Shown here: positions 14,659 through 24,097 of the stretch, in pieces
How positions within the stretch are numbered: the first letter of the stretch is position 1
Layout: each line of letters opens with the position of its first letter
From: Clostridiales bacterium
Lineage (GTDB): Bacteria > Bacillota > Clostridia > Peptostreptococcales > Acidaminobacteraceae
NCBI GenBank assembly: GCA_021107455.1
Contig: JAIOSU010000027.1
Coordinates: forward strand, 1-35,248
Length of the DNA stretch: 35,248 bases
Reading direction: 5' to 3'
The notes under the pieces: model-generated
What the model was told of the DNA's origin: nothing
Databases searched by the model: none
The model's input: the letters and a program-made list of their open reading frames with translations, nothing else
Made by a program: the position numbers and the translations under genes

Positions 14659-16587
14659 ATGAGTAAAGGAAAATATTATTTGACCACAGCGATTGCCTAC
14701 ACATCGAAAATCCCACACATCGGGAATGTATATGAAGCCATATTGTCGGATGCCCTTGTACGCTTCAAAAGAGAGCAAGGTTACGATACTTATTTCCTCA
14801 CAGGAACTGACGAGCATGGACAAAAGATCGAACTTCAAGCTCTTGAGGCCGGTAAATCACCACAAGAGCACGTGGATGAAATCGCTGGAGAAATCAAAAG
14901 GATTTGGGACCTTGTAGATGTGAGTTATGACCAGTTCATCCGCACAACGGATGAGGAGCACAAAAGGGTCGTTCAGAAGATTTTTAAGAAATTGTATGAA
15001 AAAGGTGATATATACAGAGGAAAATACGAGGGCTGGTACTGTACACCATGTGAGTCGTTTTGGACAGAAACACAGATCGTGGACGGAAATTGTCCTGATT
15101 GCGGTCGTGAAGTATTAAAGGCGAGTGAAGAGGCGTATTTCCTCAAACTGTCCAAGTATCAGAAACAGCTTGAAGAACATATCGAGAAGAATCCTGAGTT
15201 CATCTGGCCGGAATCCAGAAAAAACGAGATGCTCAATAATTTCATCAAACCAGGTCTTCAGGATCTATGTGTCTCGAGAACTTCATTTTCATGGGGAATA
15301 CCTGTGGACTTTGACCCTGGTCACGTGGTTTATGTTTGGCTTGATGCACTTTCAAACTACATCACCGCAATAGGATACGATCCAGATGGTTCATCTGAAC
15401 AGTTTAACAAGCTTTGGCCTGCTGATGTTCATGTGATTGGAAAAGATATCGTACGTTTTCACACGATTTATTGGCCGATTATTCTCATGGGACTTGAGGT
15501 TGAACTCCCTAAGCAGGTATTCGGACATCCTTGGCTACTGACAGGTAAGGATAAAATGAGCAAATCCAGAGGCAATGTCATATACACCGACGACCTTGTG
15601 GAACTTTTCGGTGTGGATGCAGTACGTTATTATGTGCTCAGAGAAATGCCATTCTCATGGGATGGAACCATCACGTATGAGATGATGATCAACAGAATCA
15701 ACTCGGATCTTGCCAATGTTCTTGGCAACCTCGTCAATAGAACTGTGGCGATGGTGAAAAAATACTTTGATGGAGTGATTGTTGCACCTACAGCTCCTGA
15801 AGACATTGATGAAGAATTGATTTCACTTGCACTTTCAACACCGAAAAAAGTGGAAGAACGTATGGACGCATACAAGGTTGCAGATGCTCTGGACGAAATT
15901 TGGCAGCTTCTTCGCAGAAGCAACAAATACATCGATGAGACATTGCCGTGGAATCTAGCGAAGAATCCGGATGACAGGGAGAGACTTGGAACTGTTCTTT
16001 ATAACCTTTTGGAAGCGATCAGGTTTTCCGGTGTACTTCTTAAGTCATTCATTCCAAATACTGCTGCCAAGATCTTGGATCAAATTAACGCATCCGTAAC
16101 TACTTTGGAATCGCTCGGAACATTTGATGGAACAGTCATTGGCGATTCCGTGGGTACTGCTGAAGTCCTTTTTGCTAGAATGGACGAAGCAAAGAAAATG
16201 GTGGAGATCGATGCAGTAAAAGCGAAATATATCACAGAGGAAGAAGAGCCCGAAGTGCTTGAGGTCAAACCCGAGGTCACTATTGATGATTTCGCGAAAC
16301 TTGACCTTAAGGTAGCGACAGTCATTTCAGCAGAAAAGCATCCAAAAGCAGATAAATTGTTGGTGCTCCAGCTTCAGGTCGGTCCAGAAAAAAGACAGGT
16401 TGTATCGGGTATTGCCGGCGCTTACAAACCGGAAGAACTCGTTGGTCAAAATGTCATTTTGGTTGCCAACTTAAAACCGGTTCAACTTCGAGGGATCGAG
16501 TCACAAGGCATGATTTTGGCAGCGACAAAGGATGATATTCTTAAACTAGTAACTGCTGATATAAAAAACGGTAGTCAAGTTTCTTAA
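14659..16587 (+). CDS. metG: Methionyl-tRNA synthetase with C-terminal tRNA-binding domain
   Basis: Class I synthetase, 642 residues. HIGN at 20-23 replaces the HIGH signature, KMSKS is at about 299-303, and a zinc knuckle (CTPC ... CPDC) begins near residue 128. The C-terminal 110 residues are an EMAPII/Trbp111-like OB fold (FAKLDLKVATVISAEKHPKA and GIESQGMILAA) used for dimerisation and tRNA binding. Length and layout match B. subtilis MetS. It is preceded by a Met T-box and followed by tatD, rnmV and rsmA in B. subtilis order (yabE is absent). Confidence 0.98.
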   Translation: MSKGKYYLTTAIAYTSKIPHIGNVYEAILSDALVRFKREQGYDTYFLTGTDEHGQKIELQALEAGKSPQEHVDEIAGEIKRIWDLVDVSYDQFIRTTDEEHKRVVQKIFKKLYEKGDIYRGKYEGWYCTPCESFWTETQIVDGNCPDCGREVLKASEEAYFLKLSKYQKQLEEHIEKNPEFIWPESRKNEMLNNFIKPGLQDLCVSRTSFSWGIPVDFDPGHVVYVWLDALSNYITAIGYDPDGSSEQFNKLWPADVHVIGKDIVRFHTIYWPIILMGLEVELPKQVFGHPWLLTGKDKMSKSRGNVIYTDDLVELFGVDAVRYYVLREMPFSWDGTITYEMMINRINSDLANVLGNLVNRTVAMVKKYFDGVIVAPTAPEDIDEELISLALSTPKKVEERMDAYKVADALDEIWQLLRRSNKYIDETLPWNLAKNPDDRERLGTVLYNLLEAIRFSGVLLKSFIPNTAAKILDQINASVTTLESLGTFDGTVIGDSVGTAEVLFARMDEAKKMVEIDAVKAKYITEEEEPEVLEVKPEVTIDDFAKLDLKVATVISAEKHPKADKLLVLQLQVGPEKRQVVSGIAGAYKPEELVGQNVILVANLKPVQLRGIESQGMILAATKDDILKLVTADIKNGSQVS

Positions 16588-16637
16588 ATGAAACCCTGGA
16601 TCTTTTCATAATGAGGAGATTTGGGGTTTTCCTCGTT

Positions 16638-16665
16638 CCTTATTTCTTTTTAGCTTGAAATAAGG
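16638..16665. repeat. 9-bp inverted repeat in the metG-tatD gap
   Basis: CCTTATTTC (16638-16646) pairs with GAAATAAGG (16657-16665) around a T-rich 10-nt loop. No T tract follows, so it is not a clear terminator. A weaker pairing, AAACCC/GGGTTT, lies just before it. It may end metG or be a processing site. Confidence 0.4.
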
Positions 16666-16691
16666 CATAATAGGAGTGTAGGAGGTGACTC

Positions 16692-17459
16692 ATGTTATTT
16701 GATTCACACGCGCATCTTGATGCGTCACTATTTGACCATGTCCGTGAACTCGTCATAAAAAGAGCAAGATTAAATGGTGTCTCATATATACTCAACCCAG
16801 GTGCCGATTTTGAATCCAGTGTAAGAGCTGTCGAACTCGCAGAGGCGCATGATTTTATATTTGCAGGTGTAGGAATTCATCCGCATGATGCAGAAACTGT
16901 AGATACCATGATGCTCGAGTTGATCGAGCAAATGGCAAAAAAAGAACGTGTAAAAGCCATTGGTGAAATCGGACTCGACTATTATAGGGATCTATCTCCA
17001 AGATCGGTCCAAAAAGAAGTCTTTATTGAGCAAATCAGAATTGCCAAAAGGCTTGATCTGCCAATAATCATACACGATAGGGATGCGAATGCCGACGTCC
17101 TTCAGATTCTCAAAGAGGAAAAAGCTTTTGCCACTGGGGTGCTGATGCATTGTTTTTCAGGAAGTCATGAACTTGCTACGCAGTATGTGAAACTGGGTGC
17201 CATGATATCCATTGCCGGTCCAGTCACTTATAAAAATGCTAGAAAGACGGTCGAAGTGGTGGAAACCATACCGCTGGATCGATTATTCATAGAAACGGAT
17301 TCACCTTATTTATCCCCTGAACCTATGAGGGGCAAGCGCAATGAACCCATGTTCGTCAGACATACCTGCGAACGCATAGCAAATATAAAGAATATCAGTT
17401 ATGAAACTGTTGCGGAAACTACGTTACTGAACGCAAAGCAGTTTTTTAGAATCAAATAG
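16692..17459 (+). CDS. tatD: TatD-family metal-dependent hydrolase/DNase
   Basis: 255 residues, TIM-barrel amidohydrolase fold. Metal ligands are visible as FDSHAHLD (H6, H8), EIGLDYYRD, IIHDRDA, MHCFSG and ETDSPYLSP. TatD proteins are 3'-5' exonucleases or AP endonucleases with suggested roles in DNA repair. The start follows a perfect AGGAGGTGA. Equivalent to B. subtilis YabD in the same place after metS. Confidence 0.95.
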   Translation: MLFDSHAHLDASLFDHVRELVIKRARLNGVSYILNPGADFESSVRAVELAEAHDFIFAGVGIHPHDAETVDTMMLELIEQMAKKERVKAIGEIGLDYYRDLSPRSVQKEVFIEQIRIAKRLDLPIIIHDRDANADVLQILKEEKAFATGVLMHCFSGSHELATQYVKLGAMISIAGPVTYKNARKTVEVVETIPLDRLFIETDSPYLSPEPMRGKRNEPMFVRHTCERIANIKNISYETVAETTLLNAKQFFRIK

Positions 17460-17475
17460 TGGAAACGAGAGGTTT

Positions 17476-18027
17476 ATGGAACATATCAAAGAAACAATAG
17501 TGGTTGAGGGAAAAGATGATGAATCCGCAGTGAAAAAAGCGGTATTCTGTGATGTGATCATCACTCATGGATACGGCATTCGTGCTTCAACTTGGCAGCG
17601 TATCGAAAAAGCGGCTGAAACCGTAGGAATCATTGTTTTGACCGATCCGGACTTTGCCGGTGAAAAAATCAGGGAAAGAATCGCAAACCGTGTAAAAAAC
17701 TGCAAGCATGCTTTCATCAGCAAGAGTGATGCGATGATGGGAGATGACATAGGCGTTGAGAACGCCAGTCCGGAAGTAATCAACGATGCGCTTTCAAAAG
17801 TGAAGACTATAAGACCTTTCAGCATCCCTGTGTTCACCAAGAATGACTTGGTCAGGGATGGACTCAGTGGTGGCATAGGTGCAAGTGAATATCGAGCTAT
17901 AGTTGGGAAAGAACTTGGAATCGGGTATTGCAATGCCAAACAATTCCTAAACAGACTTAATCATTATGGCATCACAAAAGAGGAATATAACCGCGTCATA
18001 GACGCCTTGTTTAAGGAGAAAGCATGA
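17476..18027 (+). CDS. rnmV: Ribonuclease M5
   Basis: 183 residues with an N-terminal Toprim domain: VVEGKDDESAVKKAV gives the catalytic glutamate, and VLTDPDFAGEKIR gives the DxD metal site. RNase M5 matures 5S rRNA precursors in Gram-positive bacteria, with ribosomal protein L18 as partner in B. subtilis. It overlaps rsmA by 4 bp (ATGA), as in B. subtilis. Confidence 0.96.
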   Translation: MEHIKETIVVEGKDDESAVKKAVFCDVIITHGYGIRASTWQRIEKAAETVGIIVLTDPDFAGEKIRERIANRVKNCKHAFISKSDAMMGDDIGVENASPEVINDALSKVKTIRPFSIPVFTKNDLVRDGLSGGIGASEYRAIVGKELGIGYCNAKQFLNRLNHYGITKEEYNRVIDALFKEKA

Positions 18028-18899
18028 TAGATAGATTAACATCGCCCAAAACGATAAAGTATATAATGGAAAAGTATAATTTTCAGTTCAGTAAAAGATT
18101 CGGCCAAAATTTCATCATAGATGAAAATGTCCTCGAAAGAATTGTGGATGGCGCTGGAATCACCAAAGAGGATTACATTCTTGAGATTGGACCCGGAATC
18201 GGAGTAATGACCAATGCCCTTTGTGAGGCATCTGGAAAAGTTGTTGCAGTTGAGATAGACCGCAGTTTGATACCGGTTTTGGATGAGACTGTTGGGCATC
18301 ATGATAATCTTACAATCATATGTGATGATATTTTGAAGGTAGACCTGAAAGAGTTGTTTGAGACTCATTTCATGGAAAAATCACCAAAATTGGTAGCCAA
18401 TCTTCCATATTATGTGACGACTCCAATCATCATGAAATTTCTTGAAGAAAGAGTACCCGTCACCGATTTGGTCATCATGATCCAGAAAGAAGTTGCCGAT
18501 AGAATCATGGCATCGCCTTCCACAAAGGACTACGGAGCACTTTCTGTAGCTGTACAATATTTTACTGAACCTTCCATTGTCACACGAGTTTCAAGAGGCT
18601 CATTTATGCCTTCTCCAAACGTGGATTCCACTGTAATCAGACTGAATGTCAGAAAAGCACCACCTGTTGAGCTGCTTGATGAAAAAACATTTTTTGCCAC
18701 TGTTAAAGACGGATTCGGAAAGCGAAGAAAAACATTGCTCAACGCATTGTCCGGAGGATTTCTAGGACTCGAGAAGGATGAGGCGAGAAGAGCACTTGCA
18801 GACGCTGAAATCGAAGAGAGAACTAGAGGTGAAGCCCTTGGGATGGAAGAATTTGCTCGACTCTCAAATGCGATTTTCAACATTAAGAAGGGGCGATGA
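18024..18899 (+). CDS. rsmA: 16S rRNA A1518/A1519 N6,N6-dimethyltransferase
   Basis: KsgA family, 291 residues. The N-terminal KRFGQNFIIDENVL, SAM motif LEIGPGIGVMTNAL, and catalytic NLPYYVTTPI are all intact. The C-terminal helical domain includes FGKRRKTLLNAL. It dimethylates two adjacent adenines in helix 45 of 16S rRNA late in 30S assembly. It is translationally coupled to rnmV; the acetyltransferase gene starts 1 bp after its stop. Confidence 0.98.
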   Translation: MIDRLTSPKTIKYIMEKYNFQFSKRFGQNFIIDENVLERIVDGAGITKEDYILEIGPGIGVMTNALCEASGKVVAVEIDRSLIPVLDETVGHHDNLTIICDDILKVDLKELFETHFMEKSPKLVANLPYYVTTPIIMKFLEERVPVTDLVIMIQKEVADRIMASPSTKDYGALSVAVQYFTEPSIVTRVSRGSFMPSPNVDSTVIRLNVRKAPPVELLDEKTFFATVKDGFGKRRKTLLNALSGGFLGLEKDEARRALADAEIEERTRGEALGMEEFARLSNAIFNIKKGR

Positions 18900-18900
18900 A

Positions 18901-19461
18901 ATGAAAAGGGTTTATGAGACTGAGCGCCTCAGGCTTGTAGTGGTTGATAGTACTTATGCATCGAGAATACTTAAGTTTTATCAGGAGAACGAATCATTTT
19001 TAGAGCGATGGGAGCAGGTTAAACAACCTGATTTTTATACGATCAATCACCAGAGGCGAATACTCAATCTCGAGGAACAATTTTTCATGAAAGGTCAAAT
19101 GGTTCGCTTTTGGATATTTAAAAAAGAAGACGAATCAAATGATGAGCCTATCGGCAGTGTTTCACTTACGAATATCATAAGAGGTGTCTTTCAGTCCTGT
19201 TTTTTAGGGTATAAACTCGGAGAGAGATTTACAGGAGCAGGTTATATGACAGAAGCCATCTCAAAAGTTATGGAAGTCGCCTTTAATGAGCTGGAACTTC
19301 ATCGAGTTGAAGCCAACATCATGCCGGTGAATAGAGAGTCTATGAATGTAGTGAAGAGACTGGGCTTTGAAAATGAAGGACTTGCCCGGAAATATCTGAA
19401 AATCAATGGCAAATGGGAAGACCATTATCATATGGTCAAATTGAATGAATACATGATATAA
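18901..19461 (+). CDS. GNAT acetyltransferase, RimJ/RimL-like
   Basis: 186 residues. N-terminal TERLRL and the acetyl-CoA segment YKLGERFTGAGYMTEAI are typical of RimJ/RimL-type GNAT enzymes. LHRVEANIMPVNRESMNVVKRLGFE completes the fold. Targets may be ribosomal protein N-termini (RimJ-type) or small amines; the gene's position after rsmA fits a ribosome-related role but does not prove it. The frame is open further upstream inside rsmA, but ATG 18901 fits the family start, with AAGGGG about 8 nt upstream inside the rsmA end. Confidence 0.88.
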   Translation: MKRVYETERLRLVVVDSTYASRILKFYQENESFLERWEQVKQPDFYTINHQRRILNLEEQFFMKGQMVRFWIFKKEDESNDEPIGSVSLTNIIRGVFQSCFLGYKLGERFTGAGYMTEAISKVMEVAFNELELHRVEANIMPVNRESMNVVKRLGFENEGLARKYLKINGKWEDHYHMVKLNEYMI

Positions 19462-19462
19462 T
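19454..19462 (+). promoter_or_regulatory. Possible extended -10 promoter of degV
   Basis: TGATATAAT overlaps the end of the acetyltransferase gene, 27 bp before degV. No good -35 is seen. Confidence 0.35.
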
Positions 19463-19488
19463 AAATAATAATACACAGGGGGAACGTT

Positions 19489-20343
19489 ATGGCATTAAGA
19501 ATCATTACAGACAGTGCCTCTGATCTACCAAAAGAACTTGCGAAGAATCATCAAATCGAAGTATTGCCACTGATCGTCTATTTGAACGAAGTGGAATATC
19601 TGGATTCAGTGACTATTGAACCAAATGACATGTATGAAGCCATGATCAAAGGTGCTTCTGTTAAAACAGCACAAATTCCACTGAATCATTTTCTCGACTA
19701 TTTTGAAAAATTCGCCAAAACAGGCGATGAATATATTTATTTGGCATTTTCGTCGGGTTTGTCCGGAACATATCAAACATCAGTACTCGCCTATGAAACG
19801 GTCAAAGAGGAATTTCCGGAATTCAAAATGACAATTATAGATACCAAGTGTGTCTCACTCGGACTAGGAGTGATTGTCGTCGAAGCTGCAAAATTGGTTC
19901 AGACTGGGGCGTCCTATGATGAAGTGATGTCATATGTCAATCGTGCTACAGGACAAATGAAACATGTTTTTTCTGTGGATGATCTGGACTATCTGTTGAG
20001 AGGTGGCAGGGTAAGTAAATCCCAGGCCATGATAGGCAATATACTCAACATCAAGCCGATTCTCCAAGTGGTGGATGGTTTTTTGGTGCCTTTTGACAAA
20101 GCGAAAGGTAAAAAGAAGCTTTTAGCCAAATTGTATGAATATATTGAAGCCAACGGGAGTGGACTTGACAATCAACTTGTGGGAATCGCCCATACTTTGA
20201 ATGAAGAAGAAGCGACTGAGGTGAAAAACCATTTTGAGACTGTATATGGAACAAGAAATTTTATCATCAACACTTTGGGGTGTGCGGTAGGGGCTCATTG
20301 CGGTCCCGGCATGATCACTATTTTTTTCAAAAATGAATTTTGA
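19489..20343 (+). CDS. DegV-family fatty-acid-binding protein
   Basis: 284 residues, two-domain EDD fold. RIITDSASDLPKEL at the N-terminus, KTAQIPLNHF, SSGLSGTYQ and the C-terminal GAHCGPGMITIFF are family hallmarks. DegV proteins bind a fatty acid; homologues act as FakB carriers that present exogenous fatty acid to the kinase FakA. No fakA gene is in this window, so its partner would be encoded elsewhere. The start follows GGGGGAACGTT. Confidence 0.93.
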   Translation: MALRIITDSASDLPKELAKNHQIEVLPLIVYLNEVEYLDSVTIEPNDMYEAMIKGASVKTAQIPLNHFLDYFEKFAKTGDEYIYLAFSSGLSGTYQTSVLAYETVKEEFPEFKMTIIDTKCVSLGLGVIVVEAAKLVQTGASYDEVMSYVNRATGQMKHVFSVDDLDYLLRGGRVSKSQAMIGNILNIKPILQVVDGFLVPFDKAKGKKKLLAKLYEYIEANGSGLDNQLVGIAHTLNEEEATEVKNHFETVYGTRNFIINTLGCAVGAHCGPGMITIFFKNEF

Positions 20344-20391
20344 TGTTGTGCAGCTAACTTTAAACGAGATAGTACTGGATGGTGAGCGATT

Positions 20392-21591
20392 GTGAAGATT
20401 ATTGAAACGAAGCAACTTAAAGATGGTATGATTTTAGGCGAATCCATTATTGATTCAAGTGGTGTCGTCGAACTCCTCAGCAAAGGCACTCAATTGACAC
20501 AAAGACATATTGAACTGATTTCCAATCTGGGTTTTACAGAAGTCAAAGTACTGGAACATGAAAATGAAGCAATTGAAGATGTTGCACTGGATGTCCACGC
20601 CTTTAAAGAGAACGCATCTAAAAATGGTGATGCGTTTGACTTGATGAAGCTTTTGAATGATCTTGACGAAATTGACAATCATGTCTATGAGCCAACGGAT
20701 AGAAGTGTCGTCAATCGCAATATGGAAGTCCATGTCCTTACAGGAGAAGGTAATATCCCGATCGATGTGAAACATCAGAAAATGGTTGATGATACCAAGG
20801 AAGTATTCAGAAACATCAGAGAAACTGGTGAGCTGGACCTCGAACGCATTAAGAACAATGTTGAAGAAGCCTTACCAGATATGATCAGGAACAATGATGT
20901 CCTCATGAGACTCAATCAACTCAAGGAGTCAGATGATTATACCTTCCAGCATTCTTTAAGGGTTTCAATACTCGCCACAATGATTGGTAAATGGCTCGGT
21001 TATTCACAAGAGGAACTTATAGAACTTGGTGAAGCCGGTCTGTTATATGATATCGGTAAAATGAATATTCCTGAATTTATAGTCAAAAAAGATGAAAATG
21101 TCAATGCTGAGGAATTTGAACTCATCAAAAAACACGCTCAGTTCGGTTATAGTATTTTACTTAAGACAAAAGGTGTTTCTTCCAATATAAAATACGCCGC
21201 TCTTCATCACCATGAGAGAATGGATGGTTCGGGATACCCGCTTCGCTTAAGAGAAAATCAAATACATGACTTTGCAAAAATCATAATGGTCTGTGACGTA
21301 TTTGATGCCATGATTACTGATCGTCCTTATAGAAAAGGTATCTCCCCTCTGCTTGCGGCGGATTATCTTTCATGGTCGAGCGGAAAACTTTTCGATGCGG
21401 AAGTGTGCTATATTTTCATAAAAAAACTTTCAGAATATTATGTGGGCAAACAGGTCAGACTTTCAACAGGTGAAACGGGAAAAATCGTATTCATCGATCA
21501 TAATTATCCGACGAGACCACTAGTACAAGTAGGCGATCGTTTCGTTGATCTTGCCAAGGACAGATCGGTTCATGTTGAAGTTTTGATGTAG
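20392..21591 (+). CDS. HD-GYP-domain protein with YD in place of the HD motif
   Basis: 399 residues, GTG start with GGTGAG upstream. Residues 1-60 resemble the short N-terminal segment common in clostridial HD-GYP proteins (QLKDGMILGESI, LLSKGTQLT). The HD-GYP core spans about 180-345: QHSLRVS (H near 186), LLYDIGKMNIPEF, KKHAQFGYSIL, HHHERMDGSGYP and VCDVFDAMITDRPYRKG. All expected ligands are present except the first His of the HD dyad, which is Tyr219. HD-GYP enzymes hydrolyse c-di-GMP; with this change the protein may be inactive, altered, or a receptor. A C-terminal small domain (QVRLSTGETGKIVFID) follows. Confidence 0.9.
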   Translation: MKIIETKQLKDGMILGESIIDSSGVVELLSKGTQLTQRHIELISNLGFTEVKVLEHENEAIEDVALDVHAFKENASKNGDAFDLMKLLNDLDEIDNHVYEPTDRSVVNRNMEVHVLTGEGNIPIDVKHQKMVDDTKEVFRNIRETGELDLERIKNNVEEALPDMIRNNDVLMRLNQLKESDDYTFQHSLRVSILATMIGKWLGYSQEELIELGEAGLLYDIGKMNIPEFIVKKDENVNAEEFELIKKHAQFGYSILLKTKGVSSNIKYAALHHHERMDGSGYPLRLRENQIHDFAKIIMVCDVFDAMITDRPYRKGISPLLAADYLSWSSGKLFDAEVCYIFIKKLSEYYVGKQVRLSTGETGKIVFIDHNYPTRPLVQVGDRFVDLAKDRSVHVEVLM

Positions 21592-21597
21592 TATGTC

Positions 21598-21626
21598 TTG
21601 ACAAGTATGACAAAATAAATTATATT
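21598..21626 (+). promoter_or_regulatory. Promoter of the tyrS T-box transcript
   Basis: TTGACA (21598-21603), 17-bp spacer, TATATT (21621-21626). Confidence 0.85.
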
Positions 21627-21662
21627 GGTAGATAATTCTATAGGAACGTCAAGTTCTATAAA

Positions 21663-21887
21663 GGCGATTGAAGTGGCTTAGTAGAAAATTCTGTTGAAAT
21701 TCAGAGAGAATTGCGGGTGGTGAAAGCGATTCCAATGGTATTTTTGAATTACGCGCCATGAGTCTTGATGGGAAACCATCACGCGTCCCGAGCGTTATTC
21801 GGTTTGAGGTGACCGCGAAAGTGGTCATGAAGCAAGGTGGTAACACGGGTTCTCTCGTCCTTCGATGGAGAGGCCCTTTTTTTATTT
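21663..21887 (+). promoter_or_regulatory. T-box leader of tyrS, specifier UAC (Tyr)
   Basis: Stem I base GGCG (21663-21666) pairs with CGCC (21754-21757). The AGTA motif follows. The 3' strand carries TTTTGAAT-TAC-G, placing the tyrosine specifier at 21750-21752. The T-box AAGGTGGTAACACGGG lies at about 21834-21849. The terminator uses GGGTTCTCTC pairing with GAGAGGCCC and a T7 run. A separate hairpin (ATAGGAAC with GTTCTAT, 21640-21659) precedes stem I. Confidence 0.93.
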
Positions 21888-21911
21888 AAAAAATAGGATT
21901 AGAGGTGGCTT

Positions 21912-23138
21912 ATGAAAAACGTATACGATACACTGCTTGAACGTGGTTACATCGAACAGATCACTCATGAAGAGGAAGTCAAAGAATTACTCGCAAAAGA
22001 GAGTGTGACTTTCTATATTGGCTTCGATCCCACAGCGGACAGTTTGCATTTAGGACATTTCATACAAATCATGGTCATGATGCATATGCAACGCGCTGGA
22101 CACAAGCCAATTGCGCTTATTGGTGGAGGAACTGCAAAAGTTGGAGACCCTTCGGGTAAAACAGATATGAGAAAAATGCTGACACCTGAGGATATTGATT
22201 CCAACGGTGAATGTTTAAAGAAGCAAATGGAAAATTACCTGACATTAGATGGAAAAGACGGTTATGTCTCCAACAACGCCCAGTGGCTCGATGAACTGAA
22301 ATATATTCCTTTCCTCAGAGAGATCGGTAGTAAATTTTCAGTCAATCGCATGCTTTCTGCAGAGTGTTTCAAGCAAAGACTAGAAAAGGGATTAAGTTTC
22401 CTTGAGTTTAATTATATGATTATGCAAGCTTATGACTTTTTGGAACTGAACAGACAGTTTGGTTGCACAATGCAACTTGGTGGCAACGATCAATGGTCCA
22501 ACATCATAGCGGGTGTGGATTTGGTCAGAAGAATGGAAAGCAAGCAAGTTTATGGACTTACTTTCAAATTGCTTTTAACCAGCGATGGAAAGAAAATGGG
22601 AAAAACGGAGTCTGGAGCAATTTGGATGGATCCAGAGAAGACGACTCCTTACGAGCTTTTCCAATACCTGAGAAATATTGAAGATGCTGATGTGGAAAAT
22701 TGTTTGAAGCTTTTGACCTTCCTACCTATGGATGAAGTCAGAGCACTTTCTGCACTTGAAGGATCGGAAATCAATAAGGCCAAGGAAATTCTAGCTTTTG
22801 AATTCACTAAGATCGTTCATGGGGCTGAAGAGGCCGATAAAGCACTTGAGACGGCAAAAGCTTTGTTTTCGGGTGGTAACAACACGGAAAACATTCCTAC
22901 TACAGAAATGGATGCATCAGAGTTTGAGGAAGGTGTTTTGATTCTTGATTTGATGCTTAAATTAGAACTCGTCTCATCCAAAGGAGAAGGAAGAAGATTG
23001 ATTCAGCAAAATGGTGTTTCTGTGAATGATGTGGTTTTAGAGGATTTTAACAGATTGATCACGAAAGATGACTTTATAAGTGGTGATCTGATGATCAGAA
23101 AAGGAAAGAAAGTATACCATAGAGTAAAGCTGAAGTAG
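21912..23138 (+). CDS. tyrS: Tyrosyl-tRNA synthetase
   Basis: 408 residues, bacterial TyrRS with C-terminal S4 domain. Class I signatures: [14 protein letters not shown] (HLGH at 46-49) and KMGKT at about 228-232 for KMSKS. The tyrosine pocket residues lie in the [15 protein letters not shown] and QLGGNDQW segments. The S4 RNA-binding domain starts near residue 345 ([14 protein letters not shown]). It is controlled by the upstream Tyr T-box. The winged-helix gene follows 19 bp later. Confidence 0.98.
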   Translation: MKNVYDTLLERGYIEQITHEEEVKELLAKESVTFYIGFDPTADSLHLGHFIQIMVMMHMQRAGHKPIALIGGGTAKVGDPSGKTDMRKMLTPEDIDSNGECLKKQMENYLTLDGKDGYVSNNAQWLDELKYIPFLREIGSKFSVNRMLSAECFKQRLEKGLSFLEFNYMIMQAYDFLELNRQFGCTMQLGGNDQWSNIIAGVDLVRRMESKQVYGLTFKLLLTSDGKKMGKTESGAIWMDPEKTTPYELFQYLRNIEDADVENCLKLLTFLPMDEVRALSALEGSEINKAKEILAFEFTKIVHGAEEADKALETAKALFSGGNNTENIPTTEMDASEFEEGVLILDLMLKLELVSSKGEGRRLIQQNGVSVNDVVLEDFNRLITKDDFISGDLMIRKGKKVYHRVKLK

Positions 23139-23157
23139 ACTGTGAAGGGTGGAGAAT

Positions 23158-23907
23158 ATGGAATTCTGGAAATCGATTGAAGAAGAAGTGTTCGAAAACT
23201 ACGATCTCGACATCTACGAGAAAATGTGTCTTTTGGTATTGATGAGCAGAGATGAATCTACTCGTATGACCACCGAGAAGCTCGCTGAGTTTATGGGTTG
23301 CGGCAAAGTCACTGCAAAACGCGCCTTTGACTCGCTCAGAATGAAGGGATATCTCGCCAAGGATTATGAGAGTGATCCACCTGTTCGTAGAGAAAGCAGT
23401 GTGATTCAAAATCCTGATGATGTTGCTGAAATTACAAAGGTAGTTGAGCATTTTGATGATGACTTTAAGGAAGGTTTCTTCAAGATGGATCATGAACCTG
23501 TTGCCAAAACCAAACATCGTGGCGAGAGTGATCTCAGAAAACGAATGGCTGAATATTTACTAGGTGATGACTCCACTTTCGAACCTGCACCGAAGACTTT
23601 TGTCAGCCAGAAGGAATCCAAAGAAGCGCTGGTTGATGAAGTAATAGATCTCATTGAGGAAAAGATCAATTTCAAAGAGGCGAATATCATTTTGGCATTT
23701 GCAGGGAACGATATGGAGCGGATCAAAAAACATTATGTAAAGGCCAAAGCATCTCAGGTGACCGACACCATTGGATTCTTGATCAATGCGCTACAAAAAA
23801 AAGAAAGCAATGTCATAAAAACAGAAGAAAAGGCTCAAGAAAACAGCCAAATTGACTCAAATAGACTGAAGAAAATGCAAGCCTATCACAACAATAAAAC
23901 GAAATAA
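23158..23907 (+). CDS. Winged-helix protein of unknown role
   Basis: 249 residues from ATG 23158 (GGGTGG a few nt upstream); the frame is open from GTG 23149, where the ribosome site would be too close. Residues about 15-75 form a winged helix-turn-helix (MTTEKLAEFMGCGKVTAKRAFDSLRMKGYL) of the kind in DnaD-like and phage replication-organiser proteins. A linker of about 65 residues follows. A helical segment with FKEANIILAFAGNDMERIKKHY and SQVTDTIGFLINAL follows at about 155-205, suggestive of a replication-initiator-type C-terminal domain. No effector domain is visible. A role in replication or transcription is guessed from fold only. Confidence 0.65.
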   Translation: MEFWKSIEEEVFENYDLDIYEKMCLLVLMSRDESTRMTTEKLAEFMGCGKVTAKRAFDSLRMKGYLAKDYESDPPVRRESSVIQNPDDVAEITKVVEHFDDDFKEGFFKMDHEPVAKTKHRGESDLRKRMAEYLLGDDSTFEPAPKTFVSQKESKEALVDEVIDLIEEKINFKEANIILAFAGNDMERIKKHYVKAKASQVTDTIGFLINALQKKESNVIKTEEKAQENSQIDSNRLKKMQAYHNNKTK

Positions 23908-23927
23908 GGGAAATTATGGAATCACAA

Positions 23928-24055
23928 TTGTAGGATACCTACAAAACAATATAGTGCAATTTTCGGAACCATCACAAGAAACCTTTTGTTTCAACGCTTG
24001 TAGAGGTGGGAAAATAAGGTAAAAAATCACCTTAGTTGGTGGATGACAACATAAG
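23928..24055. other. Hairpin-rich non-coding stretch upstream of the transglycosylase promoter
   Basis: No ORF is supported here. TTGTAGG (23928-23934) pairs with CCTACAA (23938-23944). CTACAA can instead pair with TTGTAG at 23998-24003. GAAAC/GTTTC (23978-23982, 23988-23992) and TAAGGT/ACCTTA (24015-24020, 24029-24034) are further stems. TTGTAG with TATAGT (23950-23955) at 16 bp could be a promoter overlapped by the first palindrome. Confidence 0.35.
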
Positions 24056-24069
24056 TTACATTTTGTTAA

Positions 24070-24097
24070 TTGACACTTTTTAATCTTATGCTATAAT
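24070..24097 (+). promoter_or_regulatory. Promoter of the lytic transglycosylase gene
   Basis: TTGACA (24070-24075), 16-bp spacer, TATAAT (24092-24097). It gives a leader of about 80 nt. Confidence 0.82.

Noticed and set aside
16588-16691. Classical terminator after metG
   Set aside because: Several competing weak stems exist, but none is followed by a T tract; recorded only as an inverted repeat.
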